From: Paragorgia papillata
Taxonomy: Eukaryota; Cnidaria; Anthozoa; Scleralcyonacea; Coralliidae
Length of the DNA stretch: 64,000 nucleotides
Assembly: GCA_035771165.1 (NCBI GenBank)
Contig: JAWNZC010000174.1
Span: 194,501 to 258,500, forward strand
Direction: 5' to 3'
The translations under genes were made by a program, and so were the position numbers. Positions 1-10,876 of the stretch are shown here, piece by piece. The stretch's first letter is position 1. Every line of letters starts with the position of its first letter. The notes below the pieces were generated by a model. It worked only from the letters and a program-made list of their open reading frames with translations. It was not told the origin of the DNA and ran no database searches.

Positions 1-33
1 CGACCATGTGACCCACTGGCCACGACCTTGCGA

Positions 34-300
34 TATTACTTCTAATAAACCCAATTCTCTCCTGGCATTACCACCTTAATGTATACAGAACTCGCAATCA
101 AGCTCTCGGCAACGGCCTCCGTGGCTCAGTGGTCAGAGCATTGCACTAAAATCGCAAGGGCGTGGGTTCAATTCCTGCCGGAAGGCCTGTGCAGTTGCAT
201 TTTTCGCAACTGGTCCCAGTTTGGTCTTAAAATGTATATATTCTACACTCGAATTTTCCTTCACCAAAAATCCCTAGAACATGCTATGTAATCGAGTGAA
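34..300 (+). repeat. tRNA-derived SINE, copy 1
   Basis: Positions about 113-190 look like a degenerate tRNA. There is an A box (TGGCTCAGTGG) and a B box (GGGTTCAATTCC), with roughly complementary ends GCCTCCG and CGGAAGGC. A non-tRNA body follows (GGTCTTAAAATGTATATATTC, then CCTTCACC). The same upstream leader and tRNA head recur at 698-805, and the body recurs at 20214-20350, so this is a dispersed SINE rather than a functional tRNA gene. RNA polymerase III transcription is inferred only from the A and B boxes. Confidence 0.7.
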
Positions 301-320
301 ATGCCCAATATTACTTCTAA

Positions 321-695
321 GGGGCTGTTTATATGGAGGCGAGTTACTCGGTCAGCCGAGTTACCCGGTTTGCCGGGATAAACTTTACGTTCTGTTTATA
401 TGAAAGCGAGTTACCTGGTGGGTTGTAATATTTGAGATAATTCTCGTCAACGAAAGTGACATGAAGTAACGAATATAGAAAATTCATCCCGCTATGCCGA
501 GTTACCCGGGGAAAAGTGTTTATATGGAGAAATGTTTGTCCCGCTTTGCCGAGATCCCGGCTGCCAGTGCCGAGTCCTCGCCAGGGCGTCTCATATAAAC
601 GGTGGGAAAAACAGTGTTTGTTCTACCGACCGGGAACTCGCCATGTGCCGAGGAACTCGGCTGGCCGGGTAACTCGCCTCGATATAAACAGGCCC
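321..695. mobile_element. Harbinger-like MITE with TAA target duplication
   Basis: The ends are inverted repeats: GGGGCTGTTTATATGGAGGC on the left, and GCCTCGATATAAACAGGCCC on the right. TAA lies on both sides (318-320 and 696-698). A 3-bp TWA duplication is the hallmark of PIF/Harbinger elements. The uninterrupted target is present at about 40-60, where TTCTAATAAACCC is continuous, so the insertion can be read directly. The interior is built of repeated GAGTTACYCGG-type motifs and has no coding capacity. Confidence 0.85.
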
Positions 696-805
696 TAATA
701 AACCCAATTCTCTCCTGGCATTACCACCTTAATGTATACAGAACTCGCGATCAAGCTCTCGGCAACGGCCTCCGTGGCTCAGTGGTTAGAGCATTGCACT
801 ATAGG
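696..805 (+). repeat. tRNA-derived SINE, copy 2 (truncated)
   Basis: This repeats positions 42-150 almost exactly (leader, then the A-box tRNA head). It stops abruptly after GCATTGCACTA, where a palindromic repeat begins. Confidence 0.7.
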
Positions 806-985
806 GGCAAAATAAGCCGCGGCTTCAATAGGCCGCAACTTAAATAAGTCGTGAACAGCTCGTATAAATGGTCAGTTATTGAATAAGCCGCGGCTTATTT
901 TAGACTAGCTTCAACCCTGGCCCCTGGGCTTATTTTAGCCGCGGTGTATCGATTACATGACCGTTTACACGAGCTGTTCGCGAGG
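803..985. repeat. Fold-back repeat
   Basis: GAACAGCTCGTATAAATGGTC (about 853-873) is inverted as GACCGTTTACACGAGCTGTTC (about 959-979). AATAAGCCGCGGCTTATTTTA lies between them and is itself palindromic. It sits where SINE copy 2 breaks off. No target duplication was identified. Confidence 0.6.
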
Positions 986-2123
986 AGAGCAAAGGCAACT
1001 GATCATTATTTAATTTTTTTGTCATTATTACTGCGTACATCAGCTGGATGAATCATGTCCGTATAGGCTAAGTTGACGTTACCATCGTCTCTTATATCAA
1101 AATACTCCCTATAAAATGAAGCAGAAAAATGAACTAATTAATCTGTGATGGCCGCTACATTGCTATTATTTGGCACTATACTTGTAATGATTATGAGTAA
1201 AAACAAAAGTACTTCACTTCAAAGCAACCTATATATAAAAAGTTCCCAAAGAAAGTGCCCCTGTTACTTATCCCCTTTTGGGTAGCCGCTACGTTTGGAT
1301 ATCCACCAATTTTAGGTGGTGTAACAGGCACGGCCGTAGCTAACATGTTGTAAATTGGGGGGGGGGGGGGGGGGGGGGGGGTTGCCAACCCAAAATTTCC
1401 GAATGAAAACTTTTTAATAATCACAAAACTTTGCCAACTGCCAAAACGACAGAGACAACAACTATTTTATTACCATGCAGTTACTTACGGTAGTAACGGT
1501 ACTACATTTTATCCATATAATAAATTCTAAAACAATTGCACAAAAGGTCAAAATGTAAGTATGTAACCGATTATTTCCAGTAGATTTGTATCAAAGACAC
1601 AATTACAATGTCCGTCACACGATATTATGACAAACGAGGCATTCCACCTTAAATAATTTGTATAGGTGAAAGAAATAAAGGACATTTGTCAAATTATTGT
1701 ACAGAAATGAGAAATATAAAACAACGAGCACATGGGCTGCCTGTGGTTGGGATCGGGTTACGTACTTTCACATCCGGCAAAGGGGTCGCGTGACGACGGG
1801 ACCCGTGGGAGCCTTGCTAGTTGCAATATTCACATTCCCAAAGCCCACGTTTGTGCGGTGGGCACTGGGAACGAGAATGGAGAATTCAGACAACGTAATT
1901 AATGTGTAAGTATTATTGTATTAAATTCGACCGACAAGTTTTCTGTTACCACATACCAGTACATTTATTTTTCATTTAATCAGTAGATTTTGACAAATCT
2001 TAATTCAAAATAGTCTTAAAGAAAAAGGTGCCAATTTTCCGAGTAGACCTGTGAGTTTTCCAAATATTGCAATTTTGTAAAAGTTGGGGGGGTGTTGCCA
2101 CACACCCCAATACCCCCCCCCCT
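986..2123. other. Intergenic DNA with no gene; contains a G25 run
   Basis: No coding or RNA gene is recognised here. The only striking feature is 25 consecutive G at 1357-1381. Short reading frames in this stretch have no recognisable domain. Confidence 0.6.
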
Positions 2124-2442
2124 CGCTACACAGGACCAGATGCCCCCTTCTGAAATCCTTCAAAATACTTAGTAAAACATCTTAACTCAACTTTGAAATG
2201 TATTGAAACTTGTTTCGAAACTAACAATAAAACTTTTAGATGATTAAATGAGTTTGCAAGCATCCGATAGACGTTGGAAAGTCCACTAAAGCGCCATTGA
2301 AATGTTAATTATTGCAGTCAGCAATGATTAACGGTTTGTTTTTCTACTCCCAAAATTCTCATATGGTTATCAGATTATCCTAGTACCAAAAGCCCGGGGA
2401 GACATTCTGAATTGGGGGGGGGGGGGGCATCTGGTCCTGTTA
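2124..2442. mobile_element. Short inverted-repeat element (possible TA-flanked MITE)
   Basis: ACAGGACCAGATGCCCCC near 2130 is inverted as GGGGGCATCTGGTCCTGT near 2425-2441. TA lies close to both ends, but with a one-base offset on the left. C and G runs adjoin both arms. The superfamily is uncertain. Confidence 0.5.
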
Positions 2443-2477
2443 CAGCGGCATTACTACTTTCAGGTAGACATGCACTA

Positions 2478-3281
2478 CAGTGGAGCCTCGCTATAACGTG
2501 GTAGTTGGGGTCCTTAGTGGTGACGCGTTATAAATGAAGTGCGTTATTGCGAGGTACGGCCAAATATCTCGTTCCCAGTACTCTTCCCACTCAGTTCTGG
2601 CGCAATATTGTGGGCTGAGTACTGGGAGCGAGATTGAGTATAGCCTGGTACCCTGGCCCAATTTCAAAATAAATATGGGCCAGGTAACCACTAATCTCAT
2701 TCTCGCGTCATCAGGGCTAAATCCACTTATGACGATTGCAGTTTTACTCATAGCCAATAAAAACACGCAAAAATTTCAACCAATAGGAAAGCAGAAGTTT
2801 TTAGTGGTTACCTGGCCCATATTCTTTGATTGGGCCAGGGTGGCGGCAGGGTACCAGAAGCACTTTCTGTTCAATTCTAACAATCCAAATTGCGACTGAA
2901 GAAGTTTGAAGTCCGCTCACGACAGACTTCAACAAAATGGAATTGAAATTAGATTTTTGAGCATGGTTTTCGTTTCTCGCAATGATCGCACTGCTGTGTT
3001 GTCATTTTATCTCGTAATGATTGCGATTATTCAGGATGATCAGTGGTCGTCAGCCGACAAGATCAAATTGTCTCCAACGAGCAAATAGAAACTTCAGTTT
3101 CAGCGTCATATTACATTTTGTGGAATTTAGCGGTCTGTGGTGAACTTTAGTACTGTTGGTAAACATAAGTATAAGTCGTCAAATGGCAAACCAGGAAAAG
3201 TAAAATTTTGGGATCCAAGGATCAACCGTGTTATACCGAGTCATGCATTATAACGATGCGCGCTATAGCGAGGCTCCACTG
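2478..3281. mobile_element. Pogo/Tigger-like MITE, TA target duplication
   Basis: The left end CAGTGGAGCCTCGCTATAAC and the right end CTATAGCGAGGCTCCACTG are inverted repeats flanked by TA (2476-2477 and 3282-3283). Ends of the form CAGTRGARCCTCGCTATA are typical of pogo/Tigger elements in the Tc1/mariner superfamily. No transposase is present. The interior holds two further inverted repeats: CTCGTTCCCAGTACTC at 2568-2583 with 2617-2632, and a GGTACCCTGGCCC... arm near 2647 paired with about 2800-2853. These suggest an older nested element. The reading frames inside are by-products. Confidence 0.85.
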
Positions 3282-3299
3282 TACTCTCAATATGTAATA

Positions 3300-3386
3300 G
3301 ATAAAGCATGAGCGGCCGATCTGTATGGGGATTTACAAGGCGAGCCGAAGTAAATCCCCATACAGATCGGACGCGAATGCTTTATC
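3300..3386. repeat. Near-perfect palindrome
   Basis: The arm beginning GATAAAGCATGAGCGGCCGA pairs with the arm ending CGGACGCGAATGCTTTATC. GATCTGTATGGGGATTTAC is exactly mirrored across a short spacer that reads roughly CGAGCCG. The architecture matches palindromes at 30580-30640, 32797-32905, 36014-36160 and 54985-55040. Confidence 0.75.
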
Positions 3387-3414
3387 GTACTTGTGAAATG
3401 AAACAATAGAATGA

Positions 3415-3492
3415 AGCTAATTAGTATTCATAACTTTTGATAAAGATCACCAAGAAGGCTAATTAGTATTCTTAACTTTTGATACAGATCAC
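3415..3492 (+). repeat. Short tandem duplication (two ~36-bp units)
   Basis: GGCTAATTAGTATTCTTAAC and its near copy recur about 42 bp apart, each followed by TTTTGATA.AGATCAC. Between here and the dioxygenase exon there is nothing else except a lone Tc1-like end (CATTTTGACTGTAATA) at about 3688-3704. Confidence 0.6.
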
Positions 3493-3762
3493 TTTGTCCA
3501 AAAGATGATCTTTATTGGGATTTACAGACGTATACATGTGACTTGAATGCTACGTTTTGATTGCTTCTTAACCTCATTAATTATTCATGAATTTCACAAG
3601 AGATAATACAGTGTATTGACTGTATGCATGGACTGTATTGTCATCAGTAATCATCATATCCATAGATCTGTGGTAATTTGCATTTCCATTTTGACTGTAA
3701 TAAATGCTGGCCATTCTTAAAAGAAAGCTATTTAATATATAAGTTAGAGTTAACATCATTAC

Positions 3763-4330
3763 CCATATATGGTTGGTTTGTGATGACCAATTCTTTTACC
3801 CAGTTTCAAAAGTATGCCCTCCTGGGCTGGAGCATTTTTGATAAGTGTCAACCCACAACAGTGAAGGTCATACATCCATTGTAATAACCCCCTATCATCG
3901 TTCATTACCACTTCATAATCATGTGCTCTCCCACTCAAATTGTATTCTGAAGTCAGCAGCTCACACCCATCCTTCACAATCGAAACACTTGTATTCAACT
4001 TGACCTTGTCCTCCTTTTCAAGCAAGCATCGATAGTGTAGCCAGTCTGAATGGTACTGACTGACATGACCATCTGACCAGCGGCATTCCAAGTAGTTGCC
4101 ACTGTCTTTGATAACCATGCTGTCAAGCACTGTACTGATCTCTTTATTAAGAACAACAATCCTCTGCTTAATCACTGAATGATAGCACAATGAACATTTA
4201 CAGTTCTCACGGAGAAAAATCAATGGAAACCTCGACTGTCTGCCAGATTGCCATGTGATATGAGCAAAATGGTCATGTTTGGAACCCAATGTTTTAATTT
4301 GGTCAACATTCTCAGCAACTGGTTTGTGGC
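3763..4330 (-). CDS. Dioxygenase-like gene, coding exon 2
   Basis: The exon begins after TTCATTTTAG and ends TATGG|GTAATG. It spans 568 bp: two bases, 188 codons, two bases. It encodes the complete zinc-binding N-terminal domain and the first residues of the double-stranded beta-helix domain. There are no internal stops or frameshifts, so the exon appears to be under selection. Confidence 0.85.
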
Positions 4331-4836
4331 CTAAAATGAATTAAGCTCAAGCATCAATCAAATAATAAGTAGTTCTACTTATTACCTTGCAAATAAATTA
4401 ACTATGCACATGTTGGGTTTACATTTTTTTGTATTTGAATAACATCGTGCTACCAAACATGAACAATGTGCAGAGCTAGCTACACATCAATTTGGGGCCC
4501 CTGATAACGTCACATTATGCCAAAAACTAAAATTTTAGAGGACCCCCCTCCCGTCTCTTTCTCTCTGTGATAAATTACGCAATTAGCAGAACAAGCACAA
4601 TAAAAATATCTCGGCTGGCTCGCCTTCGTATAAACACCCCGTGAATCCTACACTTTATATACAGTACCTAACGTGCTGTCTTTTGTCGTTGAATGCTTTG
4701 CGTCACTGGGATAAGAACGCTGCACATATTTCACATAACTGAGCAGCTCCTGTGATCGAAAACTGAAGGTTAAGCTTTCTTTTTTGATCCCAAAGACATT
4801 CTTTATTGTCCTGATACTTCTCAACAATGTATACAT
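3763..4836 (-). CDS. Gamma-butyrobetaine/trimethyllysine dioxygenase-like gene, 5' part (2 exons; rest off-window)
   Basis: This is the first ~246 residues of a 2-oxoglutarate/Fe(II) dioxygenase of the carnitine-synthesis type (BBOX1/TMLHE family). I recognised it from the N-terminal domain. A WLRDNC-like segment reads LRENCKCSLC (Cys100, 102, 105 here) and is followed by WSDGHVSQYH (His145). These are the three Cys and one His that bind structural zinc in BBOX1. KLGKRIGHHKPTIYG matches the start of the catalytic domain. Residues 1-56 begin MYTLLRSIRTIKNVFG, Arg/Lys-rich and acid-free, which suggests a mitochondrial presequence. Two GT-AG exons join in phase (4836-4668, then 4330-3763). The HxD...H iron ligands would be in later exons left of position 1 and are not seen. 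The family is known to act in carnitine synthesis. The BBOX1-versus-TMLHE assignment is unresolved. Confidence 0.85.
4668..4836 (-). CDS. Dioxygenase-like gene, coding exon 1
   Basis: The ATG is at 4836-4834. The exon has 56 codons plus one base and ends at a G|GTACTG donor. The basic, hydroxylated N-terminus looks like a mitochondrial import signal. The single leftover G combines with GC at the start of exon 2 to make Gly57. That phase agreement is the main support for this exon. Confidence 0.7.
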
Positions 4837-5380
4837 ATAAACGGTAAAATTTTAAAGTCTATCAGGCTGTTGTGGACTCGTGGACTATTCAATGACGAAC
4901 CGCACGGTCGAAAGAATGCACTTTTGGTGGATTCAATCCACGTTTCTCCGGAAACAAACCAGCCCAATCCCATTACGAATTAACGCAAAATGCTGTCATC
5001 ATTTCAATTACTTCGCGCTGCTATGCGCAGCAGGACCAATGAACAAAATAGCTAATTATAAATCGTTATTTATTAAAATTGAAGTAATGTGATGCTAGAT
5101 TGTATTTACTAGTTGAATAAATACTGAATTAAATACAGGAATAGAATAGAATAGGACAACCTGATGCGGCCGACAGCACATTTGGTTTTGGCCTCATACA
5201 GTGCGCGAGCTAATGAGAGTCTGTGTTTTCTTTTCTCAAACAACAGAACTTGGATTATATGTGGCTTTTACTGCTTTTAAACAAACTCGGAAAACCCCGT
5301 CTTGAAACAAACCCGTCTCGTAAAAATCCGTCTTCAATAATAACAATATACGGTCACACGCGTGATACGTACGGAAAGTC
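4837..5380. other. 5' flank of the dioxygenase-like gene; no other gene seen
   Basis: This presumably holds the 5' UTR and promoter of the minus-strand gene. I see no clear TATA element, CpG cluster or repeat, and no recognisable coding sequence. Confidence 0.4.
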
Positions 5381-7600
5381 GAAAGATGGCATTGGCATCT
5401 TCAAAGTCTGCCAGCAGAAAATATATATAATATATATATACACTTATTCCAAAGGAAGTGCTGTCTGTTAATAGGCCCGGGAAATCGGGTGATGATTTAT
5501 TGAATAAAGTTCCAAAAATAAAGCTTGGGTTTTATACTTCAATTGTAATATACACAGGGTATATAAACGTATATATATATAAAGCGGCTTAAGTAAAATA
5601 AAATTATCGATTATTTAGCTTTCGTTCTGCTTCAACTGATTAAGAAAAGATGACACATCTTCAAAATCTGCCAGCAAAAGATGACCGGCATCTTTCTGAC
5701 ACAAGAGCTTCCACTGAAATCAGTTTAAATAATCAGCCTATATGAACTGAAGTAAATTTATAGTATACTCTATACAGCAGCAATAAGAAAAGAAAATGAT
5801 CGATTATTTAGCTTTCTTTTAGCTTCAACTGATTAAGAAAAGATGACACATCTTCAAAATCTGCCAGCAAAAGATGACGCATCTTTCTGACACAAGAGCT
5901 TCCACTAAAATCAGTCTAAATAATCAGCCTATAAACTGAAGTAAATTTATAGTATACTCTATATATTAATAAAGAAAATAAAACAATCGACTATTTAGCT
6001 TTCGTTCAGCTTCAACTGATTATTAAAGAAAAGATGACACATCTTCAAAATCTGCCAGCAAAAGATGACGCATCTTTCTGACACAAGAGCTTCCACTAAA
6101 ATCAGTTTAAATAATCAGCCTATAAACTGAAGTAAATTTATAGTATACTCTATATAATAAAGAAAATAAAACTATCGACTATTTAGCTTTCGTTCAGCTT
6201 CAACTGGTTAAGAAAAGATGACACATCTTCAAAATCTGCCTGCAAAAGATGACGCATCTTTCTGACACAAGAGCTTCCACTGAAATCAGTCTAAATAATC
6301 AGCCTATATGAACTGAAGTAAAATTATAATATACTCTATATAGCAGCAATAAAGAAAATAAAATGATCGATTATTTAGCTTTCTTTTAGCTTCAACTGAT
6401 TAAGAAAAGATGACACATCTTCATAATCTGCCAGCAAAAGATGACGCATCTTTCTGACACAAGAGCTTCCACTAAAATCAGTCTAAAATCTAAATAATCA
6501 GCCTATAAACTGAAGTAAATTTATAGTATACTCTATATAATAAAGAAAATAAAACTATCGACTATTTAGCTTTCTTTTAGCTTCAACTGGTTAAGAAAAG
6601 ATGACACATCTTCAAAATCTGCCAGCAAAAGATGACGCATCTTTCTGACACAAGAGCTTCCACTAAAATCAGTCTAAATAATCAGCTATAAACTGAAGTA
6701 AATTTATAGTATACTCTATATATTAATAAAGAAAAGAAAACAATCGACTATTTACCTTTCGTTCAGCTTCAACTGATTATTAAAGAAAAGATGACACATC
6801 TTCAAAATCTGCCAGCAAAAGATGACGCATCTTTCTGACACAAGAGCTTCCACTAAAATCAGTTTAAATAATCAGCCTATAAACTGAAGTAAATTTATAG
6901 TATACTCTATATAGCAGCAATAAGAAAATAAAATGATCGATTATTTAGCTTTCTTTTAGCTTCAACTGATTAAGAAAAGATGACACATCTTCAAAATCTC
7001 GGCCAGCAAAAGATGACGCATCTTTCTGACACAAGAGCTTCCACTAAAATCAGTCTAAATAATCAGCCTATATGAACTGAAGTAAAATTATAATATACTC
7101 TATATAGCAGCTTAAGATAAAGAAAATAAAATGATCGATTATTTAGCTTTCTTTTAGCTTCAACTGATTAAGAAAAGATGACACATCTTCAAAATCTGCC
7201 AGCAAAAGATGACGCATCTTTCTGACACAAGAGCTTCCACTGAAATCAGTCTAAATAATCAGCCTATAATAAACTGAAGTAAATTTATAGTATACTCTAT
7301 ACAGCAGCAGCTTAAGACAAAGAAAATAAAATGATCGGCTATTTAGCTTTGCGTTCAGCTTCAACTGAGTTAAGAAAACTAGAAAAGATGACAACATCTT
7401 CATAATCTGCCTACATCTTTCTGACACAAGAGCTTCTTAATAATATCACAGCGCTTATATTTTCCTTATATACCACTGAGTACCGCATGTAGACGCGCAT
7501 TTGGTCTGCCGGCGAAAGATGACTACATCCTTCTGGCACAAGAGCTTCCATTGAAAGTATTCTAAATAATATCACAAGCTTATATCTTCCCGATGCCTAT
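5380..7600 (+). repeat. ~190-bp tandem satellite, about ten units plus degenerate edges
   Basis: The marker GATGACACATCTTC recurs at about 5649, 5843, 6033, 6217, 6409, 6600, 6790, 6979, 7178 and 7387 (the last with one inserted base), a period of 180-210 bp. Each unit carries two short hairpins: AAGATG-ACA-CATCTT and AAAGATG-ACG-CATCTTT. An AT-rich joint (TATAGTATACTCTATA) lies between units. The joints alternate between a GCAGCAATAA form and a TAATAAAG form, so the array is a mosaic of subtypes. Diverged single units lie at about 5385-5425 and 7500-7570. It is not protein-coding. Confidence 0.9.
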
Positions 7601-8358
7601 TGTCGTTCTATACTGAATACATTGATACATAATATTTCCCACCAAACCGCGCTCATTGCATATTTTATCTACTACACACTTATCTGCTTGAATACTTCAC
7701 CGTTGGCGTTCAGCAATTCTCTGTTGAGCCTTGATCATGAGGTCACACATACAGCATCAGAATTCCCGAAATAATGATGCGCCGGTATACTTCAGTCTTC
7801 CACCTTGCAGCTTGACTCAATATGTCATTTGGTAAGAAACGTGATTGTCGTCTCGAAGATCGGTCTCTTTGAATAACGATTTAATGCGTTCGTTAAATTG
7901 AATTCAAGTATATGTGTGTCGAGACTTACGGAAATATGATGAACTAAACCTCACATTGATCGTTGGACGGTGACCATTTTTTCTTCGCGCAAATCATACT
8001 TCGCGCGCCAAAATGTGTTATGCTGTACTTAGTAGCTTCATAGTGATGACAACTAACTGGTTAGTTAATATATCGTTCTGTTAAACATTGGTACAATTAC
8101 CATTTTTAATATGTAAAGAATACGGGAATACAATTACCCGCAAGCTTGACCGACCTCGTCATAAACCTATTATATCCTGTCACCACTGGGAATAGTGGTG
8201 ATTACCTCACACCGTAATGCTATGGTAACCCATCACCTAACTCTTAATCCTTTCACACATCGTGCGGTTCCTCATGGGGGGAGGGGGAGGGTTGGTCGCA
8301 ATCAGTGGTCGCAATCCCTTAACCTGCGGGGGCAAAGCACTGGGGCAAAGTCCACCCT
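7601..8358. other. Intergenic DNA, nothing recognised
   Basis: No gene, RNA or clear repeat is identifiable. A GC-rich patch with G-runs lies near 8275-8295. Confidence 0.4.
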
Positions 8359-8360
8359 AA

Positions 8361-8519
8361 AGCCGGTTTTCCATGCACTAGGCGATTTTTTTCGCGCGAA
8401 AGTGACTTTCTTTTGTTCGAATTCAATAGATTTCTGATTAGTTCCAGCTCAGAGCTCATGAGACAAAAGAAAAAGTCGCTTCGCGCGAAAAAAATCGCCT
8501 GCATGGTGGAAAACCGGCT
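8361..8519. mobile_element. Fold-back MITE, member A of a family with a shared core
   Basis: AGCCGGTTTTCCATGCACTA on the left is inverted on the right as GCATGGTGGAAAACCGGCTT. GGCGATTTTTTTCGCGCGAA pairs with TTCGCGCGAAAAAAATCGCC. The centre, GATTAGTTCCAGCTCAGAGC, recurs in fold-backs at 30129-30279 and, in a diverged form, at 33650-33780, whose stems differ in sequence. Confidence 0.8.
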
Positions 8520-9400
8520 TAAGGACCTGTTAATTTACATGAAGCGGATTGAAAGTTGATCTGATTGAAACGAATGGCTGAAGTCAATCCATGCAGTTGT
8601 CTTGAGATTCAAGCAAGGATCGCCAAACTTGAGTGTCTCCAATCCATAGAGTTCACTGCTCCAATCTGATATATTCATGTAATTAACATGGTTTGACTTG
8701 AAAATGACTTGATACGCACGAGTGAAGTTACTGTAGTGCAGACATTGAGAGAAAATAGTGTTCCAAAAGCGAAAACAATGTTCCAACTTCCAAGCAGATC
8801 GGATTCTCCATGTAAACATGTGCGCGCCCGGATTGACGGTTTTCGCAGATCCGGAACGAAAATTGATGAGATCTCCCTTCCTTCCTGGATAATATCCTGC
8901 ATGCAGCCCCTATGTGGAGATCGAAATCACTATAAATGAAACAGATGTGAAATTTTCCAGGAAATCTACTCTGCTCGGCTCGGCTAAGGACTGGTGACTA
9001 ATATCTTCTCCCGCGAGTTCTGTCTCGAAGAAAACACGCATTTGCAAGTATATAAGCGCGCTGGTCGAGATAGTTAGCTGTACATGTGGCGGAGATTGTG
9101 GTGGGGTGGGCGAAGCTGCCCCACCACCTCAATGTCAAAATAGTCAATCTGTCGGAAATATTTATCAAAAAAAGGGAAAAAACAGTCAAAATCCAACGCT
9201 TTTCGGGTATTTGTCGGATATTATGATATTTGTCGGATATTTATTAGGCTTCAACCCCCGAAACCCCTGAAAATCTTGTCTATTTTCTGCTCTTCGGGAA
9301 TAGGAATTTACTATAAAATGTGCGCAAGCTGCATTTTTATTTGTGCGCAACCTGTATTTTCATTTTTTCAGTATTTTTTGCGGTGCTCTTTGTTGAAAAT
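8520..9400. other. Intergenic DNA with one GC hairpin
   Basis: GTGGTGGGG pairs with CCCCACCAC at about 9098-9127. There is no gene. TCGGATATT is repeated near 9205-9240. Confidence 0.4.
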
Positions 9401-9458
9401 GTTCGTTCGTTCGTTCGTTCGTTCGTTCGTTCGTTCGTTCGTTCGTTCGTTCGTTCGC
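9401..9458 (+). repeat. (GTTC)n microsatellite
   Basis: About 14 uninterrupted copies of TTCG/GTTC. Confidence 0.95.
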
Positions 9459-9628
9459 ACTCTTCAAAAAAGGTTTGCATAATAAGTATAATCAGCACAA
9501 ACAAGCATTCTTCTATCTATTTTTTCTGCACAGAGAAGTTTACAAACAGAGATTTTCATCCTCATTTTCATCATTGTCTATGGTTAACCTTTCAATAAAC
9601 CGATTATTTTTTGAGATACTCTGCATTC

Positions 9629-10862
9629 AACAAACTAATGAACAAACAAATAAACCAACCAACAAAACAACCAACCAACAAACAAACAAACAAACAAACA
9701 AACAAACAAACAAACAAACAAATAAAACAACCAACGAAAACAACCAACCAACAAAACAACCAACAAGCAAAACAACCAGCAAACAACAAAACAACCAACC
9801 AACCAACCAACCAACCAACCAACCGACAACCAACCAACGAAACAACCAACCAACCAACCAACAAACCAACCAACAAAACAACCAACAACCAACAAAACAA
9901 CCAACAAAACAACCAACCAACCAACCAACAAAACAACCAACCAACCAACCAACAAAATAACCAACCAACCAACAAAACAACCAACCAACAAAATAACCAA
10001 CCAACCAACAAAACAACCAACAAAACAACCAACCAACAAAATAACCAACCAACCAACAAAACAACCAACCAACAAAAGAACCAACCAACAAAACAACCAA
10101 CCAACAAAACAACCAACCAAAAAAACAACAACAAAACAACCAACCAACAAAACAACCAACCAACAAAACAACCAACCAACAAAACAACCAACCGCAAAAC
10201 AACCAACCAACAAAACAACCAACCAACAAAACGACTAACGAACAAAATAACCAACCAACCAACAAAACAACCAACCAACAAAACAACAAAACAAGCAACC
10301 AACAAACAAACAAACAAACAAACAAACAAACAAACAAACAAACAAACAAACAAACAAACAAACAAACAAACAAACAAACAAACAAACAAACAAACAAACA
10401 AACAAACGAACGAACGAACGAACGAACGAACGAACAAACAAACAAACAAACAAACAAACAAACAAAACAACCAACCAACCAACCAACAAACAAACAAACA
10501 AACAAACAAACAAAACAACCAACCAACCAACAAACAAACAAACAAACAAACAAACAAACAAACAAAACGACCAACCAACAAGACAACCAACCAACCAACC
10601 AACCAACAAAACAACCAACCGAAAAAACAACCAACCGAAAAAACAACCAACCGAAAAAACGACCAACCAACAAAACAACCAACCAACAAACAAAACAACC
10701 AACCAACAAAACAACCAACCAACAAAACAACCAACCAACAAAACAACCAACCAACAAAACAACCAACCAACCAACCAACCAACCAACAAAACGACAAACC
10801 AACAAAACAACCAACCAACAAAACGACAAAACCAACAACCAACCAACCAATGACAACCAATT
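9629..10862 (+). repeat. 1.2-kb A/C-only low-complexity array (ACCA/AACA units)
   Basis: The plus strand is almost entirely A and C, built of AACC and AAAC tetramers. There are higher-order runs such as CAACCAACCAACAAAACAAC and a pure (AAAC)n block at about 10300-10405. A short (AACG)n block lies at about 10407-10433. Open frames of 400+ codons exist on both strands only because the unit contains no stop codon. Confidence 0.95.
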
Positions 10863-10876
10863 CAATTAACCAATCG

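Noticed and set aside
113..190. Functional tRNA gene
   Set aside because: Stems are mismatched, and the sequence recurs with a constant non-tRNA leader and body, so it is a SINE head.
2491..2899. Protein-coding frames on both strands at 2.5-2.9 kb
   Set aside because: They lie wholly inside the TA-flanked Tigger-like MITE and reflect its internal inverted repeats.
5600..7440. CRISPR-like array (regular repeats)
   Set aside because: The period is about 190 bp, spacers are not unique, and the genome is eukaryotic. It is a satellite.
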